A DNA stretch of 64,000 nt from Lingula anatina (GCF_001039355.2 NW_019773725.1:536368-600367); one strand, 5' to 3'; shown: positions 23,371 to 42,029, numbered from the stretch's first letter. The notes: generated by a model from the sequence alone, not told the origin. Made by a program: numbers and translations.

Positions 23371-24924
23371 CTGGCACCCAAAAAGGGTTAGACGGATTCA
23401 TAGACAAACTGGCGCCTTCAGATAAAATTACTAAATGAAAAAGCTAAGATATCATTCCTGGTATATACTTACCGCTTTGAAAAAAGTCTTTCTGGCGCAT
23501 ATGAAACTGGTCTTGAACGGAAAACAGACAAAAAGAAACCTGTCAAGTGTTATGACGAAGATGACAACTGCGGCCCAGTCTGATGTGAAAATTTCAGAAA
23601 TGGCTACCAAGTTGCAGAAGACAACTCTTACCCGGGAAAAACTATCTCCCTGGTTCGAATTGCTCACTATCGCCAGCACTAACTCACTCAACGCCCGAAG
23701 ACAGTGTGCTATACCAAGAGTGCAAGTCAAGAAGGTCTTGGTTTCTGATCTACCTCTGAGTCTCCTGTCACCGATCAGAACAACAACAACGAGAAGAATG
23801 TTGCTGGAAAGGGACAGGGGGAAAAGAGCATAAACAGTGTATATGTATATATTAAGCATCCTGTCTAATTTTTCTTGGTCCCAATGGAATCTCTTGATCA
23901 ACCAGCTGATGCATTCTAGTGGGTTGTTTTTTACTACCATTTCCAGGGCACGTGGTTTGATTTTATCCACGTCCATTGGACATAGGCGCTTTGCTAATTC
24001 CTGCGTATTATTTAAAATTTCCACCGGAACTTCATCCAGTCGGAAAGGACAAAAAAGAACTTCGTTGCGATTTATACCAAAATCATTTGATAAATCCTGA
24101 ATATCTTGTCGGATGCAAATATACAGTTCATTAGTTGTCTTTTCATCTCCTAGTTTATTTCTGGCCAAACATTGTTCTTTGTTCACCTCGTGTAGCACAG
24201 TAGCCGCAAAAAGCTCCTCTGACAGCTCGACTATCCCGCAGTATTCAGAATATGTGCTGTCAGAGAACCAAAAGTCAGCCAATCGAAAACTGTCTGTCAT
24301 TCCGCTTGAAACCCTCGGTGAGCAATAGAAATACCTGTCTTTGATAGCGGTTTTCAAATCTGATGAAGAAAAATCTTGATTAACATGAACTTCTTGGATT
24401 TGTGGCGATGCTTTGATGCACACATGCGTGCTTTCGGTGGATGTGCCCGTAGCTGTAAAGTTTTCACTTTGAGTAAGGTTATGGTGATTATATGAAGTAT
24501 TTTTCTTCTCATTGTCGGTTTCGTAGACGATTTGAGACATGCGCTCCAGGCCATCTTGTATCAAACCGTCGACCGTTTTCCTAAAGTCAACAAATGTACT
24601 TCTTTTTGCGCTGTTCGTCAGCTGAGTGCAATTTTCTTGTTCAACGCCCATTAAGACGACAGTCCTGCGCCTCGTGTCCAACATATTGGTGAAATCAAAG
24701 AGACACGATGAGTCCATCGTTTTCAGGGCGACTTCTATAACGTCGATTGGCATTCCTAGTGTTGCAGTCAGCTGGTCGTACAATTGCCTCGTAAGGTTGA
24801 GGTGACAAGCGGAGAGGACTTGAATTTTTCCCACTCGTCGCGAAATAGGATTTTCACCAAACAGATTGTGAATTTGAAACAATGACAGTTGCATAATGCA
24901 AATGGGAATAATGTAAAACACCAT
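22436..24924 (-). CDS. Orphan seven-helix receptor with large N-terminal ectodomain, two exons
   Basis: Exon 1 (24924-23473) ends at a GTAAGT donor and exon 2 (22966-22436) follows a CATTTTTGCAG acceptor in phase 0, giving 660 residues. I chose the start at 24924 because it begins a signal peptide (MVFYIIPICIMQLSLF); an upstream in-frame ATG at 25014 is possible. Residues ~25-350 form an ectodomain with many Cys and N-glycosylation sites and no domain I recognise. Helices 1-3 are near 357-382, 396-420 and 434-460; helices 4-7 lie in exon 2. Rhodopsin-like traits: SSN in helix 1, Cys at the start of helix 3 (FCNLVA) with a partner in loop 2 (APCALAAY), and DRF in place of DRY. Atypical: helix 2 lacks its Asp, helix 6 lacks the CWxP proline, and helix 7 has NLLIF in place of NPxxY. 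No GPS autoproteolysis motif was seen. Ligand unknown. Confidence 0.8.
23323..23370. repeat. (AAT)n microsatellite in the GPCR intron
   Basis: About 15 perfect AAT units, within the single intron of the receptor gene. Confidence 0.95.
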
Positions 24925-25159
24925 GACTTTGACTTGGCGTTCGATGTAACAGTAGTTTCCAATGCAATAAATAAAATAATATGCGAATCGTGCCTTATTT
25001 ATATGGCATGACATGAATTAATGTAAGGATGCCTGTCATTGGGAAATACTATCAGCCACTCATAAGCCTCAAGACAAAAAGATTCATATGCATGATGATA
25101 AACATGAACATTCCTTTTGTCTTTCCCATGATTAAATGTTTGGGTACAAGTTAATCTAT

Positions 25160-25161
<2 letters not shown>

Positions 25162-25193
<32 letters not shown>

Positions 25194-25214
25194 TAATAAT
25201 AATAATAATAATGA
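25162..25214. repeat. (AAT)n microsatellite
   Basis: About 17 AAT units with one TGA interruption, upstream of the receptor gene. Confidence 0.9.
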
Positions 25215-25479
25215 AGATGATGATGTACATGTAAGTCTTGAAAACGAGCTACACATACACAAATCTAATGGCACTGAGGTGACTAAATGGCTCAAAGTCT
25301 TTAGTATCTGTTTGCTTTGATATAATCAACAATGGGTTAAATGCATGTTTGTGACTTACTGCCTTATCTGAGCTTCTTATTCCCATTCACTGCAACTGTT
25401 ATCGAAATATCTTTCTAATTCAATTTATCCAGTTAAAAAATCACGGAAAAGAAATTATAGCAATCCCTAAAACATTTTT

Positions 25480-25731
25480 TTAACCTTCAAGTGACCGTGT
25501 GGGGTCATTAACGACCCCAGCCATATGATTTAATGTGCCATCTCTTTTTATTTTTTATCTGAACTTTTTATTCCTAGTATGAGTTTGTCAGTCTACTAAT
25601 CTTACACACTTTCACAGTTTTTTTTGCAATCAACCAATTAGTGTGGCGTATACATCACAAACTCTTGTGGGGTCAATTATGACCCCGAAGAGAAGCATTT
25701 CAGTCAGTAAAATAGCTTGGTCGAGGGTTAA
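25480..25731. mobile_element. piggyBac-like MITE (candidate)
   Basis: TTAA flanks both ends, with short inverted ends CCTTC…/…GAGGG. Two internal palindromes of the form GGGGTCAttaacGACCCC and GGGGTCAattaTGACCCC lie near the ends. TTAA target sites and CCYT termini are known of piggyBac elements. No transposase. Confidence 0.5.
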
Positions 25732-25734
25732 GAG

Positions 25735-26230
25735 CAGTATATCAAAATTTTCTGAACAAAATTTGGTTCTTAAATGGTTATTTCGTCAGAGTAAAAAGGT
25801 CAGTGTGGTGTCTTACCAAATATCACAGGTCGTTATTGCCACCATAACGATCAGAGTCCATTTGAACGGTTGATCGAACAGCACATGCTGCACTTTGCTC
25901 AAGCACATTTGGCTACTGCCTCTGTTACAGCCGTCGCTGGACATTATCCCAGCTGTACCTGTGAAATGAAAACACACATGCATGTGTACGATTCTCTACT
26001 GTTTTCGAGTTTTTAATTTTCATTGTCTATACATACCCAGGGATGTTGTGTGGCCATGGCGGTATGCCGATCACTGAAGCCAGATAGGGTCACTTTATTC
26101 GGTTTTAAGGGGTATTTTAGGATGAAAAGATAGTATTATTTCTCGGTATGTACATGTATGTTGAATAGCTAACACGATTTTAGAAAAGACAACAAGGGAC
26201 AAGAGTACAGAAAAAAAAAGTTCCCAAACA
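25735..26230. other. Intergenic with a small shared repeat
   Basis: 26088-26135 is a reverse copy of 11000-11045 (includes AGGGTCACTTTATTCGGTTT). Nothing coding seen. Confidence 0.45.
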
Positions 26231-26235
26231 CACCG

Positions 26236-28000
26236 TTTTTATAGAAATCTCAATTAAGTGAATTCTTTTTGAAGCACCTTTTTCACGTTTGGTTTGATGT
26301 AGAGACGAGGCGGAGTTGGAAAAGCGTGCCGACGAGATTGATGAACTCCTTGGCACCATAATCGGGTAAATGTTAAAAGGCCTACCCATTGAAACATTTA
26401 ATCCAAATAAAAAATGTCTTGTTTCTGATTATCGTCATGTAGTCTTAAAAATTAAGATTTTAATGATTTTATTTAAACTCTGTGTTAAAACAATTACCAT
26501 GTCATATCGTACAAGTTTATGCTGTGAGGGCGGGTAGGGGGATGGCGAGGGGGTTAGCTGTGAGGGCGGGTAGGGGGATGGCGAGGGGGTTAGCTGTGAG
26601 GGGAGAAGAAGGGGGTTATGGAGGGGAGAAAAAGGGGAGGGGCGGGAAGAAGGGCGGTAAGTATAGTAGGAGGGATGAGGGCGATGGAAGGGAGATGAGT
26701 GGTATTTCACTCATAAGTAGATCCTGGTTTAAGAAACTGAGGATCTGTGTTACCTGGAATCCGCCCTCATTAGGTTCATATACAAATTTCGATTCTATCG
26801 ACGATTCCGGTGCACAATAACTACTGTAGCCTCATTCTAGATTTTGATTCACTTACGTCGCTAGTCTCTTTCACAGGGAGATTTTCCTGGTAACAGATCT
26901 GAATACAGGGAGCTCCTCCTGGTAGCGACTCTGTATCACAGCTGCTCCCCCTAATAACGACTTTGTATTACAGGTGCCCTGGTTACACCTGTCCTAGATT
27001 TCGACTCAATAACGTTACTCTAACTCTTATCTATTTGAAACTTATGGAGGGAGGATTCAGTGTTACAGGGTCCTACATTATTTTAATTTCTATTAGACGT
27101 AATGCATAGAAAACACCATTCACGATAATATTGATTATCACCCAATTTGCTCCGCTGAAAAATCAAATTCCAAAAGCTTTTTGGAGATGAATTTATTTAT
27201 TAATTTCCTGTGCTGCACCAAGTCACAAATGTTGCTACAAAATTGAAGTTTTTTTTTAGCCCCGACTTTGACGCTACTCTGGAAGGGACACTGCACCTTG
27301 TCCAAGAGGCTGGATTAGTGAATGCTTTCCCTAGACAATTTGCTGTGGACGAGGACTCGCTTCTGGACGGGCTTTGGAAAAGGCTATCGATGACAGTGGT
27401 TATGCTTTTGACGGAACCTTTAGGTAAATCTTTTGTATTTGGTAAATGAATGGTCTGGTTTTGCTTTTATTTAAAGGATATCAATGATATTTTAATACAG
27501 CGAAATATATATATATTTTTTTGTCTTATGTGTAATGATGATAAAAGGCACATCGCTTAATCAGTTTATAGCTTCAACACAGGCTGCTTTTATTGTGTTG
27601 CATAGTAGTTGTCCTAAAATTATTTTACAGACATATTCCAACAAACACATGATCCAAAATCAAGCAATTTCCCTTTTATCATGCGATTGGCTACGTTTCC
27701 AGAAATATGAAATTCGCAAAGGGAAAATTTACCTCATGAAAAAAGTATCATACATGATAAAGCCATTGTCTTTCCAAGAATTTTCTTCACGTCAGCCAAA
27801 AAATGACTATTTTTTTATGAAAGTATACAGGTCTTAAAGTTCTATTAACTTTGAGCGCGTTTGTTTTATCATGATCGACTATACATTTGTATTAAACGCA
27901 CCAGTTTGACACATTACTACTTAGGAGCGTATCACATACGCAGTTGAACCATTTTGTGAATATGATGGGCACAGAAAGAGAAATAAAAAATAGTTTTAAA
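26236..28000 (+). pseudogene. Gene C: truncated paralogue of gene A
   Basis: The copy begins inside intron 2 of gene A, so exons 1 and 2 are absent. Exon 3 (26303-26365) is intact with both splice sites. Exon 4 has lost its normal acceptor (CCGCAG became CCGCTG) and part of its start is replaced by a foreign segment of about 67 bases. It also has a one-base deletion near 27367 (GACCGGG to GACGGG), which shifts the frame. Its GTAAAT donor remains at about 27424. Exon 5 is missing: homology jumps at about 27838 from intron 4 straight into the 3'UTR of gene A. No secreted protein can be made from it. Confidence 0.8.
27187..27258. mobile_element. Short inserted segment in exon 4 of pseudogene C
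   Basis: About 70 bases starting TGAATTTATTTATTAATTTC and ending in a T-run. An identical copy including the T-run lies at 28135-28208. It resembles a tiny retroposed sequence (poly-A on the minus strand) and replaced about 21 bases of exon 4. Confidence 0.55.
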
Positions 28001-28134
28001 AACGCCTAAGTGCCTGCGTGATCATGACCTACTCAAGTCTTGAATCAGGTAGAATTGATCATTTATCTGGGCCAATATGTTAGTTATTGTTCACTGTTCG
28101 CCTGGGCACTCGCTAGGGTGCTAGCTAGGGGTGA

Positions 28135-28210
28135 ATTTATTTATTAATTTCCTGTGCTGCACCAAGTCACAAATGTTGCTACAAAATTGAAGTTTTTTTT
28201 TTTTTTTTTC
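28135..28210. mobile_element. Second copy of the short inserted segment
   Basis: Identical over about 67 bases to 27187-27258, with a longer T-run (about 19). The two are 950 bases apart, so one may derive from the other or both from a recent source. Confidence 0.6.
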
Positions 28211-28489
28211 TTGTTATCTCATTATTGTATTGCAGATCTCTATAGTCGCCAAACATATGTCATAAACTCGTTTACATCCTGTACTTGAGTGGCTGCTTTC
28301 AAACATCGGTTTCACTTCTTGGTACACATGCGGACATATGCTACTTGTATACCTTTATGGATTGAAAGTATTTCTTGCAGGTTGTTTCAATAATTCGACA
28401 GCACCTGCGCATAAAAATTATGGAATTTTGCATACAAAGAGCAGATGTTATGGTGCGTAAACTGAGCTGTGCGCTACATCATTGTTGCT

Positions 28490-28800
28490 CTGCGCCAGAA
28501 TGGTGTACAGAATGAGTGTCAGAGCAACGTAAAAGCTACATGTAGCTTGTTAAATATACCTTGTGATGGAGTCGCTTGTACTAGCTCTGACGAACAGCGA
28601 CAATCTGAGGGCGTTCTTCTTCAAAATTTTGCCTGGGGCGCTTCCATATTTGGAAGTCACACGTCACAGCTGTGTCCGCCTGGATCCATATTTGGAAGTC
28701 ATAAGTCTCGTACGTCACAGGTTCAGCCGCCTGGAGCTGCCTTTCCCGCCTTGCGCTGAAGTTATCTCGTGCAGACGAGACAAGATGCCTGAAGTTTGAA
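28490..28800. mobile_element. Interspersed repeat (family 3), forward copy
   Basis: About 300 bases that recur in reverse orientation at 46997-47275. Internal features are two CCATATTTGGAAGTCA copies, GGAGCTGCCTTTCCC and GTGCAGACGAGACAAG. Non-coding in both copies. Confidence 0.7.
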
Positions 28801-28809
28801 TTGAAAATA

Positions 28810-29690
28810 TATTGCAGTCGAAGGTCAGTGCCACAATACAAGCAACATTCTGCTTTACAAACTGATTTTGGTGTAGCCATTGCGCAGCCCTTATAGTGGT
28901 ATCATACAGTGTAGCTGTCAAATTTGGCACACGGCAAGCACGTGTATTGTGCACGGGTATATCTCAGGACTTAATGTTCTTTGATTAGCGAAAAATACAA
29001 AAACATTGGATATATCTTTTCTTTTCGAAGAATGTTATTTTATTTATTCACTTTACATCTTAAATACAGCAAATAAAATTAAATAAAGCAGAATTAAATC
29101 TGTTTTACGTTTCATTTTGGTCTGATGACATTCAACTGCAGATTCACTGCGGAGCAGTTCTATTTGATTGACGGAAGTGTAACATGGCTGCTGTTCGCTA
29201 GAGCCGGTATTGCTGATATGGGTTATATATGAAATCAAGATCGAGCTGGCAATACCGGAATCTAGAACCTAGGGTTGAATGGTGCAAAACAGATACACAT
29301 TGCCAGGTAGATTATTCTGTCGCAACGAACGCCCCGCGCAGTGCTAAGGATGTATGCCCAGCCTGAATTAATGAGGGGCAAATTGTCACAAAGACGCGCT
29401 TTTCAAGATCCAATGTTGTCAATGTTTAAGCAGGTTACAGTATTTTAGAATAATTGCGATAACCACCACTTTGGTAGTAAAATCATATTTATTATTTGTA
29501 ATTCCTTAAAATTGGGGTTGGGGTGGGGTCCTTTTGGTGCTCAAGTAAAGGAGAAATGGTAAAATGGCATCGGTAAATGCAAAGGCATTTAATAAGTGTA
29601 CTCTGACAATTAATTTATTTTCAAAACCATACATAAAGACAATAATTTTGGAGTTTTAATATAACACTGTCCTCCGTGTCTTATTCATTG
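28810..29690. other. Intergenic, no gene seen
   Basis: Mixed sequence without a supportable exon. A segment near 29840-29940 begins the diverged match to the gene A promoter block. Confidence 0.4.
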
Positions 29691-30131
29691 ATATAATGGA
29701 CACATAGCATTGATCTGTGTCATGATAAATGGACGAATGCACGAAAAAGAGCACAGTGCAAAAGCTTTTTTTAGATAAACCACTCCTCGCGAAACTTTAT
29801 TTGCTAATACAGCAGATAATTTTATTTGACTTATTTCACTTGTACTTTGCGATAATCTCCGCGATTCATCTATACCCTCGTGCGTGTTGTGATTCTGCAC
29901 GCGAAATGATTGAGCCGAACAGATTGTTTGGTCAAAATTCCCTTTCATTAAGATGTTTATGAACAATGGGTGCATTATTGATGCCAACGATCATACACAT
30001 GACACCTAAAATGCTCAGCAGATATTATTTTGATACTAAGGAAGTGAACAAAACGGTCCCAAAGAAGCTGATCTTTGCAACATTGTAAAGAGCGATCGGC
30101 GGTTAACATACGTTATTTTGCAAAGGAGATA

Positions 30132-31511
30132 ATGTTAACACATTTATTACTTTGGAAGAGTGCTCTAATTGCAGTTTCTCTGAGCCATGGTGAGTATTCA
30201 GTATTTACAGTATTGCATGTATTCACTGGTAAAAAATAGTTTTTTTTTAGCGCATTCAGAACAGCGGATCAAATATCCACTAGAAAGCTTGCTGCTTATT
30301 CCCCATTAGACCCTGAACAGATTTTCCGCAGGATTTTGCAACAATTAAGTTTCAATTGGGTCGGCCATATTTGATATGCGGATCTCTGAGTCCGCTGTTC
30401 TGCACGTGCTCTGTATTGTAAGTCTTGCGTATGTGACGATGGCATTGAATTGTACTTTAATTGCTACGGGGGAAACCATAAAACCTTAATTTTCTTTCAT
30501 TTTATTTATTTACTACTTCCCATGTGGTTCCCGCGCCGCTTTCTTTCCCTTTCTCTGTACTTCTTTCAATCTGTTTACGTTACATGCCTCTCTTTAAGTA
30601 CTGCATGTTGTGAGAACATATGCCAATCAACTCTACCGAAAATTTACTCATCATGCCAATTGCCAATATAATGTTGGGAATGTCATCGTCATGTTTGATT
30701 TAGGACTAAAACTATAGTAGAAATACTGTAAAAACTGCTTACTGTAGAGCGGCATTTACAAATAAAGAGACCTAACATGACTCTTCTTTTTTTCCATCAG
30801 GTGAAAGGACAGCTGAGAAGACGGCGGCAGCAACCATGGTAAAAGCAGGGGAGCGCAATTTCCTTACTTTGTTCCCCGATCCAACCCGTTATTCGTGGCC
30901 ACTAAGAGCATTTTTCCTCTCAACGAAATGCAAATCAGGGAAGGAGAATAAATATTGTGTTAACACGAAAAAAACCCTATCAGTAAAAAAGTCGTTGTCT
31001 TCAATCAAGCAAAAATCAAGGAAAAGAAACAAAAAGTGCCTGGACAAGACAATATCGCCTGTACCAGATACCTTACCAGAGCTGAAGACGTTCTTCGTGA
31101 AATATCTCAACGTATTTGGCGTGAATATAGTCGCCACTGCCGGTGTCCCGGATGTTAAGATGATCCATGCTGCCGGAGTGATGGCCCAGTACCTGGATAA
31201 CGATGGTGACGGTTGTGTGGATAGTCCAGCTGTGATCAAGAACATGGTGGAGCGTAGATCCACTTTGGTCATGTTCAGGTTTGTGTTTTCTGTTATTTCA
31301 GAGGTGGTTACCTCCACCATTAAAACATGTTGGTGCTAAAAGCTACTTCGGTCACGTATTTTTCTTTTCTTTTCTTGTTTAAATATAGTTTTTAATGATT
31401 CATATTTCACACAAGACCCAATGTTTGCTGCAGGTAGTGTATGTAGGTTGTTCGTGGGAATTTCTGTGGTTTGGTATTAAAAACGTGCGCTGTACAGTAA
31501 AATAATTAAAA

Positions 31512-31545
<34 letters not shown>

Positions 31546-33544
31546 TAATTTGCCGCATAAGCTGTTTGTTTAGAAATATCAATCACGTGTAGCTTTTTGC
31601 AGCTTCTTTTTTTATTTTTATTTTTAAAATCTAGAAATGAGGCGGAGTTGGAAGAGCGTGCCAACGAGTTTGGAGAACTTTTAAACACAATAATCGGGTA
31701 AATAGTTTCAGATATACACGTATAGGCATAATCATGAAAACATTCACCAAATAACTTGTACTGCTTCAAATTCCCTATTTGGCAAGTCTTATGCTGTAAC
31801 ATTTTATCCATGCAGAAAAAAATGCTTCTGATTACTGTAAAGTAGCCTTGATATGTCAGATTAAAATTACTTTCATTTAATTCTTTTTTTTAAATTATTG
31901 CCATGCCATTTAATACATGTTTATGCTGTGAGGGTCGGGAGGGGAGGAGTAGGAGGGGTGGGGGCGGAGGGGGGTAATTCAGCCATAAGTAGACGTTGGG
32001 TTACTTGGAAACTTAGGGTCCGAGTTACATCGAATCCGCCATTCATTTGATGCATACAGATTTCGATTCTAAAACGTCAGTGCATTAAAATCTTGGATGC
32101 GAAGACTGTATTACAGGTACACCCCAGGTGACACTCGTACTAGATACCGATTCCCTTATTTCATGCTAACCCTTAGCTCATTGAATCTATTGGACAGCGG
32201 GCTCCTTGCAACGGGGTCCCTCATGTTATTTTAAGAACATTGAAATTATGATAAGACAGTTATATTAAAAATAAACATTTCGATAAGACATATTAAACAC
32301 AGAAACTGCCTTTCACGATTATACCTTCATTATCAACTAATTTATTCCGAAGCAAAATCAAATTCCAAGATCTTCTTGGAGATGAAACTCACTCCCCGGA
32401 AGAGGGTAGTCCCGACCCCGACGCGGCACTGGAAGAGACACTGCACCTTGTCCAAGAGGCTGGGTTGGTGAATGCTTTCCCGGGGCAGTTTGCTGTTGAC
32501 GAGGACTCACTACTAGACCGGGCTTTGGAAAAAGCTATCAATGACTGTGGCTTTGCCTTTAACGGCACTCTTAGGTAAATATTTTGTATTGTATGGATGG
32601 ATGGTATGTTTTTGCTTGTATTTTTATGACTTCAGTTTTATTTGAATGCTGCAAAATAGATTATTATTGTCTTTGGTGCTACGATGATAACAAGCAAATT
32701 GTTTCTACGAAAAAATGGCGTTTTTTATTACTGATACGTAAGAAGATTTGGCCTTTCATCAAGAGGTCACGATACCGTGACCAACTATTGTCCTTGAATA
32801 AATTATTAACATTGAACACACTGTGTACAGTGTGTAAATCGTGTCGAATTATAGGCGTCATAAATGTGTTGCATGTTGTCATTTATTTACAGATATTCCA
32901 ACACATACATGATACAAAATCAAATCAAACTCCCGCATTGTTTAATCAATCGCTTAACAGCAAACTTTCCCGAAATTATGTAATTTGCAAAGGGATATTT
33001 TTATCTATGAAAATGAAATATCAAATATAATACTCTAAATAATCTGCACGGTTAACTAACTTTCATTCAGTAAATGTTCTTCGGGACAGCCAAAAAATGA
33101 TTATTTCATATGAAAAACAAAAGTGCAAAGTATAAATGGCTAAAGTATTAGCACATGCACTATCCACTTTACAAACAGTCATACTATATGGTATTCAAAT
33201 GCCTCCGTTAAATCATATCGATATGTTGAGCTCTTTTGTATGTTTAAGTAGGACTAGACGTTTTTCATACATATAGGTATCCCAACTGTAATGGCGTCTT
33301 CCACTATGGTGATGACACGTGTGACTATAAGTGTCTTCTTTCGGAATTGCTATACTGGGGACTCTCGTCCATTCTCGGCGCACATGGTGGAAAATGTGAC
33401 GAAATCTCGGATGAGTGGGAGCTGTGCACGAAAGATTTAGTGAAGGAAAAACTGCCAGAACTTTACTCTCTCTTGACAAGAAGAATTGGAAAGTACAGGT
33501 TGCCTAACGTTTTGCCGAACGGAAAGTATCGGAAGTTCTGTTGA
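30132..33544 (+). CDS. Gene B: intact paralogue of gene A, secreted EF-hand-like protein
   Basis: Exons 30132-30189, 30801-31278, 31635-31697, 32353-32574 and 33277-33544 join in frame to 362 residues, with the same phases as gene A. The leader reads MLTHLLLWKSALIAVSLSHG. Exon 2 gives the Lys-rich region with conserved Cys and the core with the DNDGDGCVD loop; exons 3 and 4 give an acidic helix-like linker; exon 5 gives the Cys-rich block (GVFHYGDDTCDYKC) and the ending LPNGKYRKFC. Over 31031-31260 it differs from gene A by only two synonymous bases, while the first half of the same exon is strongly diverged. It most likely acts outside the cell or in the secretory path. Its biochemical role is unknown. 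Confidence 0.82.
30250..30412. mobile_element. MITE (family 1) in intron 1 of gene B
   Basis: Ends AGAACAGCGGATCAAATAT and the inverted GATATGCGGATCTCTGAGTC with TCCGCTGTTCTG, same family as 22230-22430. This sits at the place where gene A has unrelated DNA, so it inserted after the paralogues split. Confidence 0.6.
31516..31542. repeat. (GA)n microsatellite, intron 2 of gene B
   Basis: About 13 GA units. Confidence 0.9.
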
Positions 33545-33673
33545 TTTTTAGCGCGTGTCGGCCTTATCGTGATCGACATTAAGCATATCGATTTGATACG
33601 TGGACTGATTAGAGATTTTACACATGTGTCATTGCATATATATCTTTGTGGACGAGATGGGATCATGAAAAGA

Positions 33674-33679
33674 AATAAA
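33674..33679 (+). terminator. Polyadenylation signal of gene B
   Basis: AATAAA 130 bases after the stop codon, at the same distance as ATTAAA in gene A. Confidence 0.65.
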
Positions 33680-33689
33680 AGGTACACTT

Positions 33690-34895
33690 CCTAAAGGACA
33701 AACTTGTTATATTTTACAATGTATATGACAATGCGTTATACACCATGTGGTAGTGTGTGCTCATGATCTTTCCGAGTCTTATATAAGATATCTGAAGGTT
33801 ATCTAAATCATTTTGAATTATGATTTCTTTTTGCCTTGGGATTCTGTGTGAACTAGTAGATGGTTTATTTACGCACAGTATGTATGTATGTATGCATGTA
33901 TGTATGTATGTATGTATGCATGTATGTATCTGTATATTTATGTGTGTGTGCACGTGAGCTATATTTAACAGTTTGGTAGATAGTTTAGTTCGCTTCAGGT
34001 GGGTTGTGTTTGTGTGTGGAACGTAGAGCGTGAATGGAAAGAGAAAAAAAAAAGCAAGAACCCTAACATCAAGCAAATACAAAACAAAATCCATGTATAC
34101 CGGGCATATTTATTTCCATTCATATGACAGCTTATCAAATATTTCTTGGTTAAATACTTATTGCATAGTTCTTTGAAGCAAACTGAGTATAAAATACCCT
34201 CTATTCTGCTATGTTTTAAAATTATATCAATTAGCGAATATCATTTTATTCGTCTTTTTGTCTGTTCTTCCTATATAACATATGGGTATTTCATACAATA
34301 TCCTTTACAGCGACTAAATGAAAATGGCATATTGTTCAATAAACCAACAATGTGAAAATAAAAATAAATAATACATATACAGGGTAATAAGAAGAGCCAA
34401 GGTTTCAATGCACCTCAAAGATCACTGTTTGAAAGAATACAATTTTTTAACTTTTGGTCCCATAATTCCCACATTTACAACTGTTATATCTTTTCTTGCT
34501 CACCTGCTAATGGTTTTACATTACAATAAATACTGTCACCCCTTAATAAAATTTAATTAAACAGAAAGTGACAGCAGTCTAGATGTATCAATCATCCTCT
34601 CCCTGTAGATAACGAAGTGATTAGTAGCCTCTAGTCTACATATTTGACTTATAACGTACCAATTCAGTAAAATGTGTTCACTAAGAAAGTCAGTATCCTT
34701 GGTCCATAAATCATGCCATAGATTTCAATATTTTTCAGAAAACACTGTAAGCTTGTGATCAAAGTCACCATTTCCATTCTGATGACTGTGAGACTGTAAC
34801 ATTTTAATGCTGATATACACAGGAATATAATTTATAATAATTCAAAGATCATGATATTAACATTCGGACAGAAATCACGATCCTTAACCAGAACC
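33690..34895. other. Intergenic between convergent genes B and E
   Basis: Besides the TATG repeat, nothing coding is seen. Gene B points in from the left and gene E from the right. Confidence 0.5.
33880..33932. repeat. (TATG)n microsatellite
   Basis: About 12 TATG units with GCATG interruptions. Confidence 0.9.
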
Positions 34896-34899
34896 AGAT

Positions 34900-42024
<7,125 letters not shown>

Positions 42025-42029
42025 CTAAA

